A stretch of 64,000 nt of DNA from the NCBI GenBank assembly GCA_016987375.1, contig PJRA01000114.1, positions 1,035,195 to 1,099,194 of the forward strand. The letters run 5' to 3'. This document shows positions 37,955 to 51,000 of the stretch, one piece after another. This DNA is from Brachionus koreanus (Eukaryota > Rotifera > Eurotatoria > Ploima > Brachionidae). The translations under genes and the position numbers were made by a program. The number at the start of each line of letters is the position of its first letter. Position 1 is the first letter of the stretch. Under the pieces are notes generated by a model, which made no database searches, was not told where the DNA came from, and saw only the letters and a program-made list of their open reading frames with translations.

Positions 37955-39297
37955 GTATTTCAAAAAGTCTATCTTTATTTTCGCTCAAAAATTAAATTTT
38001 AAATCCTGCAATCTTATTATTTTAATTGACTTTAATCTTGTCCAACTTGGTAAAATTTCAATTTAAATTTGTTTCACAAGCGTTTTCATTTTGCATCCTT
38101 AAAATTTAATTTTAAAGTGAAAAATTAAAATTAATTGAAACATTTTTAATATTTGAAATTCTATCAAGTTTGGTAAATAATAAAAAAATGCCAGGTTTGC
38201 ATTTGGTCAAGGTTAACTTAAGTTCATCAAATTTGCCAGGCATTAGCCAAGAACAGAATGATAAAAAAGCATTACAGTATGTTCAAAATGACTTGATAAA
38301 TATGCACCAAGATATTAATAACATGTTTACTACCTCGAAACCGGATTTGAAAAATATTTGCGAATACTACTTTGACGGAAGCGGAAAGTCCATTCGACCA
38401 TTGATTATTTGCTCAATGGCACGGGTTCTCAATGTTCATCATATGCTTAGCTTGAACCCGAATCAAAAAATTGAACCCGAGGGTGTTCTAATGGGTTCAC
38501 AGAGAAAAATTGCACTCATTGCTGAAATGATCCATGTGGCCAGTTTAATTCACGATGACATTGTGGATGCAAGTGACTTGCGCAGAGGAAAGCCTAGTGT
38601 GAGCCTGAAATGGGGACCTAACAAAGCAACTTTGGCCGGAGATTACGTCCTGGCCGTTTCATCAAAAGCTTTGGCTGAACTTGGCAGCAATAGAGTAGTT
38701 GAAACCTTGTCCACTGTTCTTGAAGATCTAGTAAAAGGCGAACTAATGCAATTTGGCACCAAAGAAAAAGACAATGAACGCTTTGAACACTATTCCGTAA
38801 AAACATACCGCAAAACTGCCAGTTTAATTGCTAATTCTTGCAAATCAGTTGCTATTTTGTTAATAGAAAAAAAAGGCTCAGAAAATACTGAAAAAAATGA
38901 TGAACAACTTGTGCAAATGGCTTACGAGTGTGGTAAAAATATTGGTGTAGCATTTCAGTTAATTGATGATGTACTTGATTTTACGTCTCATTCAGACAAA
39001 TTGGGAAAACCTGGCACTGGTGCTGATCTTAGACTAGGCTTAGCAACTGCTCCCGTTTTGTTTGCATCAGCCAAATATCCCGAACTTAATGCCATGATCA
39101 TGAGACGCTTTGGCAACGAAGGCGATGTGCTAAAAGCGTTTAATTTAGTCATAGAAAGCGATGGTATTAAAGAGACCAGATTTTTAGCTAGAAAATATTG
39201 TCAAAATGCAATAAGCATTTTAGATAAACTTAAGCCTAGTTCTGACATTGATTATTTGAAATATTTAATTCACAAAGTTATAAATAGGGAAAAATAA
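37902..39297 (+). CDS. PDSS1: All-trans decaprenyl-diphosphate synthase subunit 1-like (coenzyme Q side chain)
   Basis: The main exon, 38169-39297, encodes a trans-prenyltransferase. With the upstream leader exon 37902-37954 (214-base intron) the protein is 393 aa (human about 415); starting at its own first ATG (38188) it would be 369 aa without an evident targeting signal. Motifs in order: EYYFDGSGKSIRPL, first aspartate-rich HDDIVD followed by RRG, KTYRKTASLIANSCK, second aspartate-rich FQLIDDVLDFT, and GLATAPVLFA. The enzyme makes the long isoprenoid tail of ubiquinone in mitochondria, in vertebrates with PDSS2. The gene lies wholly within intron 1 of ATP synthase b on the same strand. 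AATAAA at 39368 gives it its own 3' end. The leader assignment is inference from phase and peptide character; trans-splicing of a spliced leader at 38169 is the alternative. Confidence 0.85.
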
Positions 39298-40270
39298 TTC
39301 TAATTTATAAAAAAATTGCATTTTTTATCATTTTTTTAATTTTTAAAATTTTGTTAATTTTTGAGCAAATAAAAATTTTAAATTGTGATTTGTATTGGTG
39401 AGAATTTTTTGTTGTTTAAAAGATGTGTAGCTACAAGCTCTAAAAATGCAAATGCAGCTCAACCAGCTGCGACTGGTGATGTAAGACGTTATCCACACGA
39501 TGCACCAGAAAGAGATTTTGTCAATTTTCCACCCTTGAGAGTTCCTGAACAAACGGGCAAAGTCAGAATCGGATTAGTTCCTGATGAGTGGTTCAAAGCC
39601 ATGTATGACAAAACTGGAGTCTGCGGTCCGTACATTCTATTCTGGGGTGCCGTTGCCACCATGTTGTCCAAAGAGATATTTGTCTATTGGGCCGACACTG
39701 CCGAACAGATAGTCTTTTTGACCAGTGTTATCGCCATTTCGAAGTTGTACGGCAAACAACTCGGAGAGTATTTAGATCGTGAAGCCGACAAGGCAAACAA
39801 AGCCCAAGTTGCTGATTTGGAAAATCAGACCCAAGAAATCAATGAAAAAATCCAAGCTAACCAAGCTCTTGAGACTTTGCCTGAGGCCAATCAGCTAATT
39901 CATGCTGCCAAAAGAGTTGGTGCTTGAAAAAAAAATTCTCTTTCTAAATTTTATTAAAACTAAAGGAAGCTGTCGATTTACAATTAGAAGCCTCTTTCAG
40001 ACAACGTTTGGCTCAAGTTCACCAAGAAGTCAAAAGACGCTTGGATTATCAAGTTGCTGTTCAAGGAGTTTATAAGCGTGTAGAAAGAGAGCAAGCTATA
40101 AATTACATTCTTGGTCAAGTGAACAAATCTATCGGACCTGCCCAAGTATTTATTTTAAACAAAAACTAAGTCAACAGAACCTAATATTTAAATTTTAGGA
40201 AAAGGAATCTTTCCAAACCGGCTTGAACACTCTAAAAGCTTTGTCAAAAAAATACGCCAACACAATATAA
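37902..40270 (+). CDS. ATP5PB: ATP synthase peripheral stalk subunit b, mitochondrial
   Basis: Four exons, 37902-37954, 39423-39915, 39966-40145 and 40199-40270, all GT-AG and in phase, encode 265 aa (human 256). After the presequence, exon 2 carries FPPLRVPEQTGKVRIGLVPD, then the membrane-proximal GPYILFWGAVATMLSKEIFV, and EYLDREADKA. Exons 3 and 4 carry the long charged helix (RQRLAQVHQEVKRRLDY, then KYANTI at the end). Subunit b is the stator arm that joins the membrane part of Complex V to F1. Intron 1 is 1.47 kb and contains the whole PDSS1 exon. AATAAA follows at 40336. Confidence 0.88.
39368..39373 (+). promoter_or_regulatory. Polyadenylation signal AATAAA (PDSS1), inside the ATP5PB intron
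   Basis: AATAAA is 71 bases after the PDSS1 stop and about 50 bases before the ATP synthase b acceptor at 39422. If both messages start at the same exon, use of this site versus splicing past it would decide which protein is made. Confidence 0.45.
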
Positions 40271-40335
40271 ACATATCGTTTGAGTTATTAGACGATTGAT
40301 TCGCAAAGAAATTAATCAATACCAATTTCTTTATG

Positions 40336-40341
40336 AATAAA
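40336..40341 (+). promoter_or_regulatory. Polyadenylation signal AATAAA (ATP5PB)
   Basis: AATAAA 66 bases after the ATP synthase b stop. The next 540 bases to the convergent SLC35C1 stop are plain AT-rich DNA with nothing recognised. Confidence 0.45.
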
Positions 40342-40879
40342 ATATTTATTTTAGATTTTAAAAAAAAATTATATAAAAATTAACTTAATAGTTTAATTTC
40401 ACTATTCAAAATAAATTAACAAAAAAAATAAAAAACAAACCGATAATTAAAAAGTAACGTTTTAAATTTAGTTTCTTTTTCAAGCCTATTTGTTAAAAAG
40501 TGGTTAAATATTTTTAGAATTTCAATTCTAATTAAATATTCAACAATTCAAATATTCAATCATTTTCTTAAAACTAAAAATTACTGAAATTAATGTCAAA
40601 AAATTTAATTCAATATTTTTGAATTTATTTAGAACTATTTTTTAAATTCATCTAAGATAATAAAAAAGTCAGGAAAAAATTTTTAAAATAATTTATTTTT
40701 GATTTTAAAAAAATATATAAACTTAACTGCAAAAAAAAGCATATTCGTTTATTACTCAATTACTTCGTACATTAAGACCTTGAAAAATAAAATTAAAAAT
40801 TTTCAAAATAATGTAAAAATGATGTAGTATTTATCTAAAATGCTTTGATATTAATCTAAAATATCTTTAAAAAAATTTT

Positions 40880-42169
40880 CTAATTTTTAAGTTGAGAAGA
40901 ATCTGTAATTTGCTCTTCATTTTCAATGTTTTTGATACCTGAATCTTTTTGAGGATTCTCTAGAGATTCTCTATGCTTGGCTTTCATTTCTTGGTTTCGA
41001 ACATGCGAATATAAGGCAGCTCCTAACAAGACAAATACATTACTGGCCCACCAAAGAAACGTTTTGATCTCATTGAAATAAAATACTCCTAGTAATGTCT
41101 GTGCGTAAGCTTTGGCCGTTCCACTCACATTGTGTGTCAAAGGAGAAGTTGCCTGAATTTGTAACGATGTGACATATCCCATTGAAAAACCTAGAACACC
41201 TCCGATGACCATTGTGAACCAAAAAAATGAATCGAACAAGAGAGGAAATGAAAATATCTCATTATGTTCACCAAATAATAAAATAAATGGAATGAATATT
41301 ATGCAAGCATTAACATTGTTGTACATTGTCAATTTCCAAATGTTGTTTTCCACAAAATTAAGAGATTTTTTGGTATAAATTGCATTCAATGCAACAAATA
41401 AACTAGCTGATACCCCAAAAAAAACGCCAGCAAGCGAAAGACTTCCAAGTCCTTTTTCTTGATCAATACCCAGCAAAAATCCAGTAATTATGATGCCACA
41501 GCATCCCAACGCTTTATGAGATGTTTTTTCTCCAAAAAATATGAATGTCAAAACCTTAGGTAAAAATAAAGCATTTGATTTTTCAGTTTTTTTTTCAAAA
41601 GTTCTAAAGAACACTTACAACATTGAAAACTGTAGTGAGTGATCGAACCACCATATAAAATGAAATAGACACATGCTTCAGACACAGATTATTGAATGTA
41701 ATCATGCCAACAAAAACAAAAGATAATGGCATTATCTTATTTTTTTAAATTTTAAAAATTATCCCAATAATTTATTTTTTACTTCTCTAGCAATCTTTGG
41801 ATCGATTGAAAATGCTGGAAATTTGATTAATCCAGGTTGATATTTTGCTAATTGAGCGAGAAGCCAACACAAACCAACAGTTACAACACATTGAAACCAA
41901 GTAATAAATAGTGGAGCATCAAACTTCAAATAGAATAAAATTTAATGAATTATTACTTAAAAATATAACCGATTTACTTGGAGATTAGAGGAACTTAAAA
42001 GGTATTTGTTGACAAATACCATAGAAATGGATACAATCCTATTTAGATTTGAATATTCAAAGATATATTTTATTTTAAATGAACGAATATTAATGTTTTA
42101 CCAATATAAACTGACAGCAAAAATTATAGCACTGGTTTTTTTGGCTAAAGAATCTTCTTTCCCGGTCAT
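40880..42169 (-). CDS. SLC35C1: GDP-fucose transporter (SLC35C1 family)
   Basis: Five exons on the minus strand: 42169-42102, 42038-41978, 41923-41783, 41735-41619 and 41554-40880. All are GT-AG and in phase, giving 353 aa (human 364). It is a multi-pass Golgi nucleotide-sugar transporter with about ten hydrophobic segments. Characteristic pieces are [63 protein letters not shown] and [19 protein letters not shown]. It exchanges GDP-fucose for GMP to supply fucosyltransferases in the Golgi lumen. The C-terminal tail is hydrophilic and cytosolic. An acceptor-like ATTATTTTAG lies about 10 bases before the ATG. The gene converges on ATP5PB. Confidence 0.95.
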
Positions 42170-45061
42170 TTTTATTCTCTAAAATAATTGTTTAGTAGGC
42201 CAAAATCTTCTATCTAGGAAATAAAAATTTCTTTTTAACAATCTAAGTTACGTATCCAAGTTAATTTGAAATAAAAGGTAAGTATTATAGAGCTATTTTG
42301 ATTTGACAAAATTTAATTTAAAATTATAAATTTGTTCTATTTGAACGTATTTGAAATACTTTGATCTAATTATGATTTTTTAAGTTTTATTAGAATAAAA
42401 TAAATTTAAATTTTTTGCCATTTTTTTGCTCAAATTTAGTCATTCATGAAAGGTAAAATTTTGTGTCTTTTCAAAAAAACTTAATTAAATATTCTACTCA
42501 ACTAAATTTTTGTTTCAAAAATTTAAGTTTGTATAGACATAGCTTTGTAAAAATAGTGCAAGTTCAAGTAGCATTAAATACCGATGCATTTATGCTGAGA
42601 ATTTCTAATCAATTAAAAATGTAAAAAATATTTTATTAAAACTTATCAAACAATTCATGTGATAGATCATTTCAAAAAAAATATATAAATGAGTTTTTTA
42701 ACACTGTTTTAAATTTAATAATTTTATAAACTTAACATTTGCAGCCAATTTAAAAATTCAAGATAAAAATTTTTTTGAGAAAAATAGTTAAATTTTCATC
42801 GTAATAAGAAAATAAAATAAAATTTTATATCAAAGTTTATTATTTAAAATTTTTTTATAAATTGCCATCCAAAAAAATTTAGCTTTGAACTTCTGAAAAT
42901 TTTTGTAGAATAAACATATTTATTTGTTGATATGTTTTAGGGCATCTAATGTTTTTTTGTTAGGGTCAAATCGGAAAAAATTTTAAAAAAATTCTTTATA
43001 CAGAGAATTTTAAAATCACACAGTTTTCATAAGTTTCCATAAAAGCGTAAAATAGTTTAATTGTTATTTCTTAAAATATTTTTTTAAAAGATAAAAAATA
43101 TTTGAAAGTATATTTCTGTTGATAGTATATATTTAATTAAATAGAATCTTTTTCAAGTTTTTACTATTCAATGGTTATTTATATCATATACATATCTCGT
43201 TTCAAATGCTGAATCTTAATTCCATTTCTATATTCTTGATGTGCTAATTAATAACAGAGTCACGTATTCTTTATAAATAATTTAACTACTATTTGATCAC
43301 CAAGTGATGAGTGTTCAACATGTGGGCAACGAAATTAGAAAAAAATAAATTTTAAATTTTTATAAATTTTTGTGAACTCTGAAGTGAATTTAAATAATTA
43401 ACAATTACGATAATTTATAAAAAATTTGATTTGATTTTACAATTGATGAGCGGTTAATTGCGGTTGTTGGCTCGTTTATTTTAGCAGGCTACTTTTTGAC
43501 TCCTAAAATAACAGTTTAAATATAGAATTTATTTAAAAAAATTATCATCAATAATTTATTAAATAACTTGATTAGAGCTTACATTAATTTGAGCAAAAAA
43601 TTTGGGTTCTAATTTCAATTATTATTTTTTTTTCAATCAAAGACAAATTATTTTTTTTATTTTATCTTAATTTTTTATATTGTGGCGCGATTTTTAAGCT
43701 AAAATTAAATTCTAAGCCCTGAATGTTTAAATGAAAAAGTCCTTTTTTGTTAGATATTTAAAAATTTTGGCCCGTTTACTGTCCGCTTGTACGGAAGGCA
43801 AAATTATTGACTTAATTTGTTAGTTATTTGTTAGTGTATAATTTAACTTCTTGCTATGCCAATGCGTATCTAAATAGTGGAAAACTGTAGCATCTTCAAA
43901 GTGAAAATTATCATAAGATTATCCTTTGATTAAATGATTTTTTAAAGATTTTTTACTAACTTATGCTTTTTTCATGTAAATTCTCATAATCTACTCTTAT
44001 TTAATCAACTTTAAATAGATTATTTAACCCTTCTACTTTATTTATCTCGCAATTTATGCAATTATTTTAAGTAAAAAAATTCTGATAGTGAATTTCGAAC
44101 ATAAGTATGATTTTAAGGATTTTGATTACTTATTAATAATTATCTGTGCTGAAAAAGAAAAAGTCACATTTATATTTCATATGTTTTTTTTCCAAAATAA
44201 AATAGAAAGCATAAGAATACCAAAAACTGTAATTCTAGTCAGCTTCATTATTTCCAAAATCCCCAGTAAATCACGAACACCACCTCACTAAATTCCTCTT
44301 TTTTGAAACACATTTTTAGAGAGCCCGGTCATACCACAACATACTGTCAATCCGGATCGATTGAATAAATTATTTGTATAGCTTAGTTTAGTGCTAATTT
44401 AGAATGCATTTAATTTTCTCAAAAAAGAATTTAAAATAGATAAAATTTTTTAAGCTAATTTAAATTTTGAGTAAAATATTTTAAATTAGTGTTGACTACC
44501 ATCAGTGGCGGCCACTAGACCTCCAAAACTTGGTGTTGGTCGTCTTTATGGCCCCTGGGTTAAATTTTTTTTCTAAATTTTATTGTTTTTTCTTATACTC
44601 AATTCTTTTATATGCCAAATTTTCATATTTGAAATAATTTTAATTTTATTTTTGTGTACTTTATAACGGCAAATGATTTTTTGACGGTCGACCGCGACTA
44701 ACCGTACCTAACACTTTCCTTAATGTAACAATTATACAATATTTTATTTGATGATAGGAAATTTGTTTATTTATTTAAAATATTTAATAATAAAATAAAA
44801 TGAAGAATCTTACAGAAGTTTACTGTTGTTTATTTTTTCTTATGCTTATTAAATCATGCAATTTTTCTATTATCAGTAAAAAAAATTTAATGATAATGTA
44901 TGATATGGATATCAAGCACTTGTTAATAGTTATTAAGAATATAAAATAAAGCCAAAAAACATTTTTTTTCAATTTTTATTCGGCCTAATTGACTCATAAA
45001 TTGAAATAAATAAATTCTAAAAATATTAAAGAGAGAAAAACCAATACGTCTTTTATAAAAA
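42170..45061. other. Long intergenic region, no gene recognised
   Basis: 2.9 kb of AT-rich DNA. Only short chance frames. Two less AT-rich patches, 44320-44360 and 44505-44560, stand out. The second (TCAGTGGCGGCCACTAGACC and a GGCCCCTGGG stretch) resembles the ends of DNA transposons but was not assigned. Confidence 0.5.
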
Positions 45062-48000
45062 TCACAATGTAAAATAATTTATTGCTTCTTGCCACAGTTT
45101 TGTTGGAAAACGTTTGCTGAAATGAAATTTATCTAAATTTATATTAATCATATAAATTTGAGTTCACAAAATGAAAAAAAAAACTTTAAATTACCATCTA
45201 ATTTCTTAGCTGTTTTTTCGTGAATTCTTTCTTGAATAAAATTAACCAACATGTCGGCACTCAGTTCATTGGTGAGAACGCTTTTATTTTTTTCATTGTT
45301 AAAGCAACAACTTATCAACGTTGGGAAAAGTATTGATATCAATCGCTTATCAGAAAAGTAATTGAATGATAAATTGCATAATTGTTGAAGAATAGTAGGT
45401 GGGGTGCCAAGAACAATTTTTTGCTTTAATTTAATTTAAAAAAAAATTCTAAAGATTTATAATTTTACTTGATTGTCTGTATTTAATGCAGTGAAGTATC
45501 CAATTAGTAGAATGACTTCATGTAGCAAATCTTCGGAGTTGAAGGTTTTAAAGTACCAGATTAAATAAGAAGAAATGTGTCTGATCTGCAACGATAAGCT
45601 ATCTTCACCCAAAACATTCTTTTACAAAACAAAATTAACTAAAATAAAAACTTTTGATTTGTTGGTTTTACTTGGAAAAGTGTTAAATCTAAAACTATTA
45701 TTTGATTTAAAAGCTTCAGACTAAGCAAGCAAAGACCAAAGGTGTTGTTAGACAATTTTTTCATATCTTGATTATTCAATTGGTTTAATTTGACTGGAGT
45801 CGATGCGTCTTTGTGAAGCATTCCGTACAGCATTGAGACAATATTGACCAAATTAGTTGCTTTTAGGGTGCTTATTATTGCAGTAGTATCGTCAGACTTT
45901 TTGTCCGAAAAAGTATCAGAAAGTTTTCTTTTTAAAAATAAAAACATTAGCAAAAAAATTAAACTAGAAAATAGCTATAAAATACCTTTTATTTGAAAAA
46001 TGAGTTATTTCCACTAAAAATTTAAGGCAACTTTTCAAAATGTCAGCCATCTGTTGATCATTATCTAATGGTCCTCGAATATTGCTAAAAAAAACACTTA
46101 AAGTATCAACGAGACCGTAACTGATTATGAGAGCAGATAGATCAGTAGCTCTCTGCATTAATAAAGCTTGGTCAATTTTTCCACTATCATCATCAGTTGA
46201 TACAGTACTTGCATCGCTGCAGGACTGAGATTCTGTATTTGCTTGATTAAATTCAGAATTCAAACTACTGAAAATAGAGCCGATTAACTCAAAAAAACTG
46301 GAGCAAATCAACCAATTGTTGGAAATTTTGTTTTTGTTTGAAGAGCTTGAGCCAAAATCAAATCCAGTTATGTCCAAAAGCATTATATTCGAATGATCAT
46401 TGAGAATTTCGACAAGACTCATTAGCTTATTGCTTAAAATGAAATCGATTGATGAGTTAAGACAATTTTTAGTTACACAAACCAAAATGCTTATCAAATT
46501 ATTGGCGCATTTTGAGTTTATTTCAGCAGTAGGCTGTTGAGCCGAGAGCAAAGAAACTTGTTCTAAAAGCTTGATTGTAATTGAAGGTCCATTCACTTGT
46601 CGAAATAGAGTAGCTTCGAGAGAATTTTTTTGTATTATCCTTACTAATTCACTGCTATGTTTGCATAATATTTGAATACTGTTTGAATTCTTTTCCATTT
46701 CTTTAACCAATTTCGGCAGCTTGGAATTTTTAACAGCTTTTAATGAACTAATTTCAGCCGCAGTCAAATTATCCGGGTTATTATTTTCATATTCAAGTCC
46801 TTTGGATGACAGTTTGGTTTTTAATTTTTTCAATTTTTTTTTCAGCTGTTTCTTGCGCTCCTCGTTAGCCAACGATTCTTTGTCATTGTTTTCCTTTGTG
46901 GCATCAACAATACAATTTAAATTATATTCTTCTATTTCAGATTGAGTCAAATTTTTGCCCTGATTTGACTCGTTCATCACTTGCTGATGCTTTAGTCCAC
47001 GCAAATGAGATTTCAATTGAACTTCAGTATTAATCACCACATTGCATACTTTGCAATATTTTGCTTTTTCATAGGGATGTGGCGTGGGTGCTTCGCCCGA
47101 GTTGTCCTCGCCAGAAAAATGCATAATGCTCATTTCGAAAGCTTTTTTTCTAATCTCTTCTAAATTTAATTCGTGACGTTTGCCCCACTCTTCTTGCTTT
47201 TGCATGAGTCTCTTTTTAACTTGTTGTTTGTTGGCTTGAAATTGTGCTTCTTTTCTAGCTAATTTCATTTCTCTTGATTTAACTTTGGCCCTAGCGGTTT
47301 CAATTCTTTCTTTTTCTTTTTCAAGTTGAGTTTGCTCAATTTTCGATTGTTTTTGCTTTCTCTTTTCCATTATTTCTTTAATTTTAGCCATTCGCTGATT
47401 TTCCAATTTTTTGCGTCTTAACTCAGCCGCTTGTTCTTTAGCCTTTTGTTCTTCCTGCTTGCGCAGACGTTCTTCTTCAATGTTGTGCTTAATTACCTCG
47501 TTTCGTCGCTCATGTTTCTCCAAAATTGATATTTTTCTGTTCTGAGCAGCAAGATTGTTGATGAAAGCTATTTCGTGGGCTTTTTGTTCCTCAGCAGCGG
47601 CTTTTGTCGCTTTCAAATTTAGCAAATACTGTCTTTTTTCTTCAGCTCGTTGTAGCTTTGCCAATAATGTTGCCTTTTTGGTTCTTAGAAGTTTTTTTTT
47701 CAATTCAGACACTTTTTCTATTTTCTTAGTCAATTCTCTAAGTTTATTCAATCGCTCTTGATAAAATTGTTCACGTTTTTCCTGGGCTCTAGCCTGTTTT
47801 TCTTCGTGTTTTCTCCTTCTTTCGTTTGGTGATTGCTTTCTAGACATAGAAAGAAGCTTTTCATGAACATGAATGGCTCGACCTGGCATCCGATTTGGTT
47901 CAGTTTCATATTCTCCATCATCTAATTAAATTTTTGTAAAAAATAGATTTAGTTTATGAAATTAAAATCATTCTAAATTTAAGTTTAGAAAAAATATTTC

Positions 48001-51000
48001 AAATTTTTAGGTATTCTTAAAATTAAAAACACCAGGCCCAGATTAATTTTTTTCTATGAAAAAGTCGTTTTATTTGAAAATTAATATTCATTTTGCATTT
48101 ACATAGTTAAATTTAAATTCTGCTTTGAGTTAAAAATTTTAAAAAGTATATTGTTAAAATAAATTTACTTAATTAATTTACTTAAATAAATTTACATTAA
48201 TTTTACTTTATTAATTACTAGTTTTTAAATAAATTATTTTTGAACTGATTCATAATTAATTTAAAACTTAAAGTTTACACATAGATTTTATGTTGATAAT
48301 ATTTTTAAGGCTCTCAATATTTTACCCAACAAATTTTGTAGAAAACCTAATAAATTTAATATTTTTTTCAACAAACAAAAAAAAAAGATAATATAAAAAT
48401 TACATTTTTTATTAATTAATTAATTTTTTTGTTATATTTTAACAAAAAAAATTCGGTTTATTTTTTTTCCTGAAAACACATATTTTGTTTTTTTTTATTA
48501 TGTTTTGTTTGATTTAATAAATTTATTATTGGTTAAATAAATTTGTTTATTTTTTATTAAATTTGTTGGGAATTTACAAAATTAGTTATATTAAAATATT
48601 ATAAGTCTATTTTTAATAAATTTTCAATAATAAAATGTAATTTTTGGCTAACAAAAATTAAAATATAAAAATTTACTTTGTTTGTTTGCTTTTTTCCAAA
48701 AGTCCATCAATGGTGTATTTCTTTCTGTATCATTATTCTCCAAGTCTGTTGAAAATTTGCTAGTCTTAGATTATAAATTTAAATAAATTTTTTATAATAT
48801 AAAGGTTTAATTAAATTTTTAGATTAATTGAACTTATTTCTAAAAATTTTATGCTTTAAATTGAAAATAATTTACTTCTTTTTACAAAAAAATTATTTAA
48901 ATAAAATTTAAACCCTACGTTTTAAATTTAATTATTTTAATAATAATCAAAAATTGATTGTTTAAAATTTGATATTTACACATTGATTAAATAAAAATTT
49001 GCAAAGAAAATCAAAAAAATTTTTATAAAATAAGTAACAAAGCTTACCACTATATCATCATTTTCGTAATCATTGCCCATATTATCTTTATCTCCATATT
49101 GATGGTTATAATGCATCAACTGATCAACAGACAGCTGTCTTGTCAATTTGGCTTCTTCGTTTAAAAACGAGAGTAGTTTTTCGTCTTGTTTAATTTCCAT
49201 TACAATTGTTTTTTCTTCTTCTTCATAAAATTTCAAAATATTGTCATGACGTTGGTTGGCATTTCTTTTAGACAAATTTGTCTTTTTTAAAAACTCATAT
49301 CCCAACATGTCGTCAACTTCTTCTTCATCAACGTCATCTTCTTCATCGTCAGCGCCTTGTTCATCATCCATATCATTTTGTTTAGAATCTTTTGGAAAAC
49401 AGTTTCTAAATGAGTCATCGTACAAAGAAACGTTCTCAAACGACTCATTTAGGATACCATTGTTGATCACTTGGCTCGGATTAGCTAAATTATTATTAAA
49501 TGGAGACAACTCAGAGGGATTTGAAAAAATATTGCTGTAGCTCATCAACTGGTTTTGGTTCAAAGACTGACATTGCATTAGTGAAAAGTGGATAGGGTTC
49601 AAATTAGTCATCCAGGGCTGTTGATTGAGTAAATTATTGATATAATGAGTCTGAACTGAAAGTTGATTGATGCTAGATGGTGGCATATTTGACAAATTTT
49701 GAGCCATAAATGGTGATGCTGTATTAAATGATACATCATCGGTGTCTTTATGGATAAAATTTTAAGAAAATTAATAGACTAAGTTAATGGTCACAAAAAG
49801 CATCAGAGAATCATTGAATCAATTTTTAAAATTTTCATTTTAACATTTTAAGCAGCTAAGCTGGAATATTTTTTCGAAACCCTATTTTTAAATCTAAAAA
49901 ATAACTTGAATTAAATTTTTTGAAAGGATAATTAAATTTTAATCAAAAAATTTCTATTCATTTATACAAAATTGGCATTATTTTTTTTTTTTATTTGCAA
50001 AATATCATTTTAATTAAAATGAAATTTAGCAATTTACAACATCTAAATATGTTAAATAAAATTTGTTGCATTCAAAGTAATCACAATATGTATTTCAAAT
50101 TTTATAATAGTTATTTGCCTCGTTTGATGCTTAAAGTGTTAATGGAAATTCTGCAGATGATTCTTGCTTCATTTCTTTTATTTTTACTCAATTAATCAAA
50201 AAATAAAATAAAATTTTACTTATTGATTGTAAATCACTAAAAGTTTCATGGTTAAGCAAATCGATTGGATCACTTTTAAAAAAAAAGAATTAAAAATACA
50301 TTAAAAAAATTCGGAGAAAAATGTTTTGAATGGCATTTGATGACATAAGAGTAAAAAATATCAAACTAAGACAAAAAATAAAAGAAAAAAAAAATTTTTT
50401 TTATTTTAAATAACCAAGATAGTTTTTGATATCTTGGAACATAAACTTATTTCTTAAATTTTAGTTCTTTAAAATAATATTCAAATTTGAAATTTATAAA
50501 TTGTGGCTTAAAAAAACTCCTCAGACATACTAGTGCTGAAAAAAAATTGCATAATTCAGTAAAATTGTATATTTTTCTTAAAATAAAATAATAAAACTTT
50601 TTTTTTACAATAATTACAAAAATTTCAGTATTTTTAATTTTATGTCGTAGAAGTATTTTTTTTATATGCGTAAATAATTTTTCCAAAATATTTTTAAAAA
50701 AAATTCATTTAGCTTTTTTGAATAAAAAAAAATCTTAATAATTCTGCTTGGGCTAATTTACAATTAAATTGGCTTATATTTGATTTAGCTAAAATTAAAG
50801 AAATAAATTAATGCAAGAAATTATCGATTTAAAATGAATTTTTCTTTTGTTTATTAGACTTTTTTTTTTAAATTTACTTGCTAGATTTCTGATTATTATC
50901 AAGATCAAATTCGTCAAAGTAAGAATCTTCATCGTTGTATTCATTTGAAAAATTTTTGCCCACAAAATTTTTACTTGGATTAAAGTCCCTAAAGCCGATA

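Noticed and set aside
38170..39297. PDSS1 as a simple unspliced nested gene starting at its own first ATG
   Set aside because: Possible, but it would lack a mitochondrial targeting sequence, and the base before the frame is preceded by an in-phase AG acceptor (38167-38168). The spliced models explain more; kept as the alternative.
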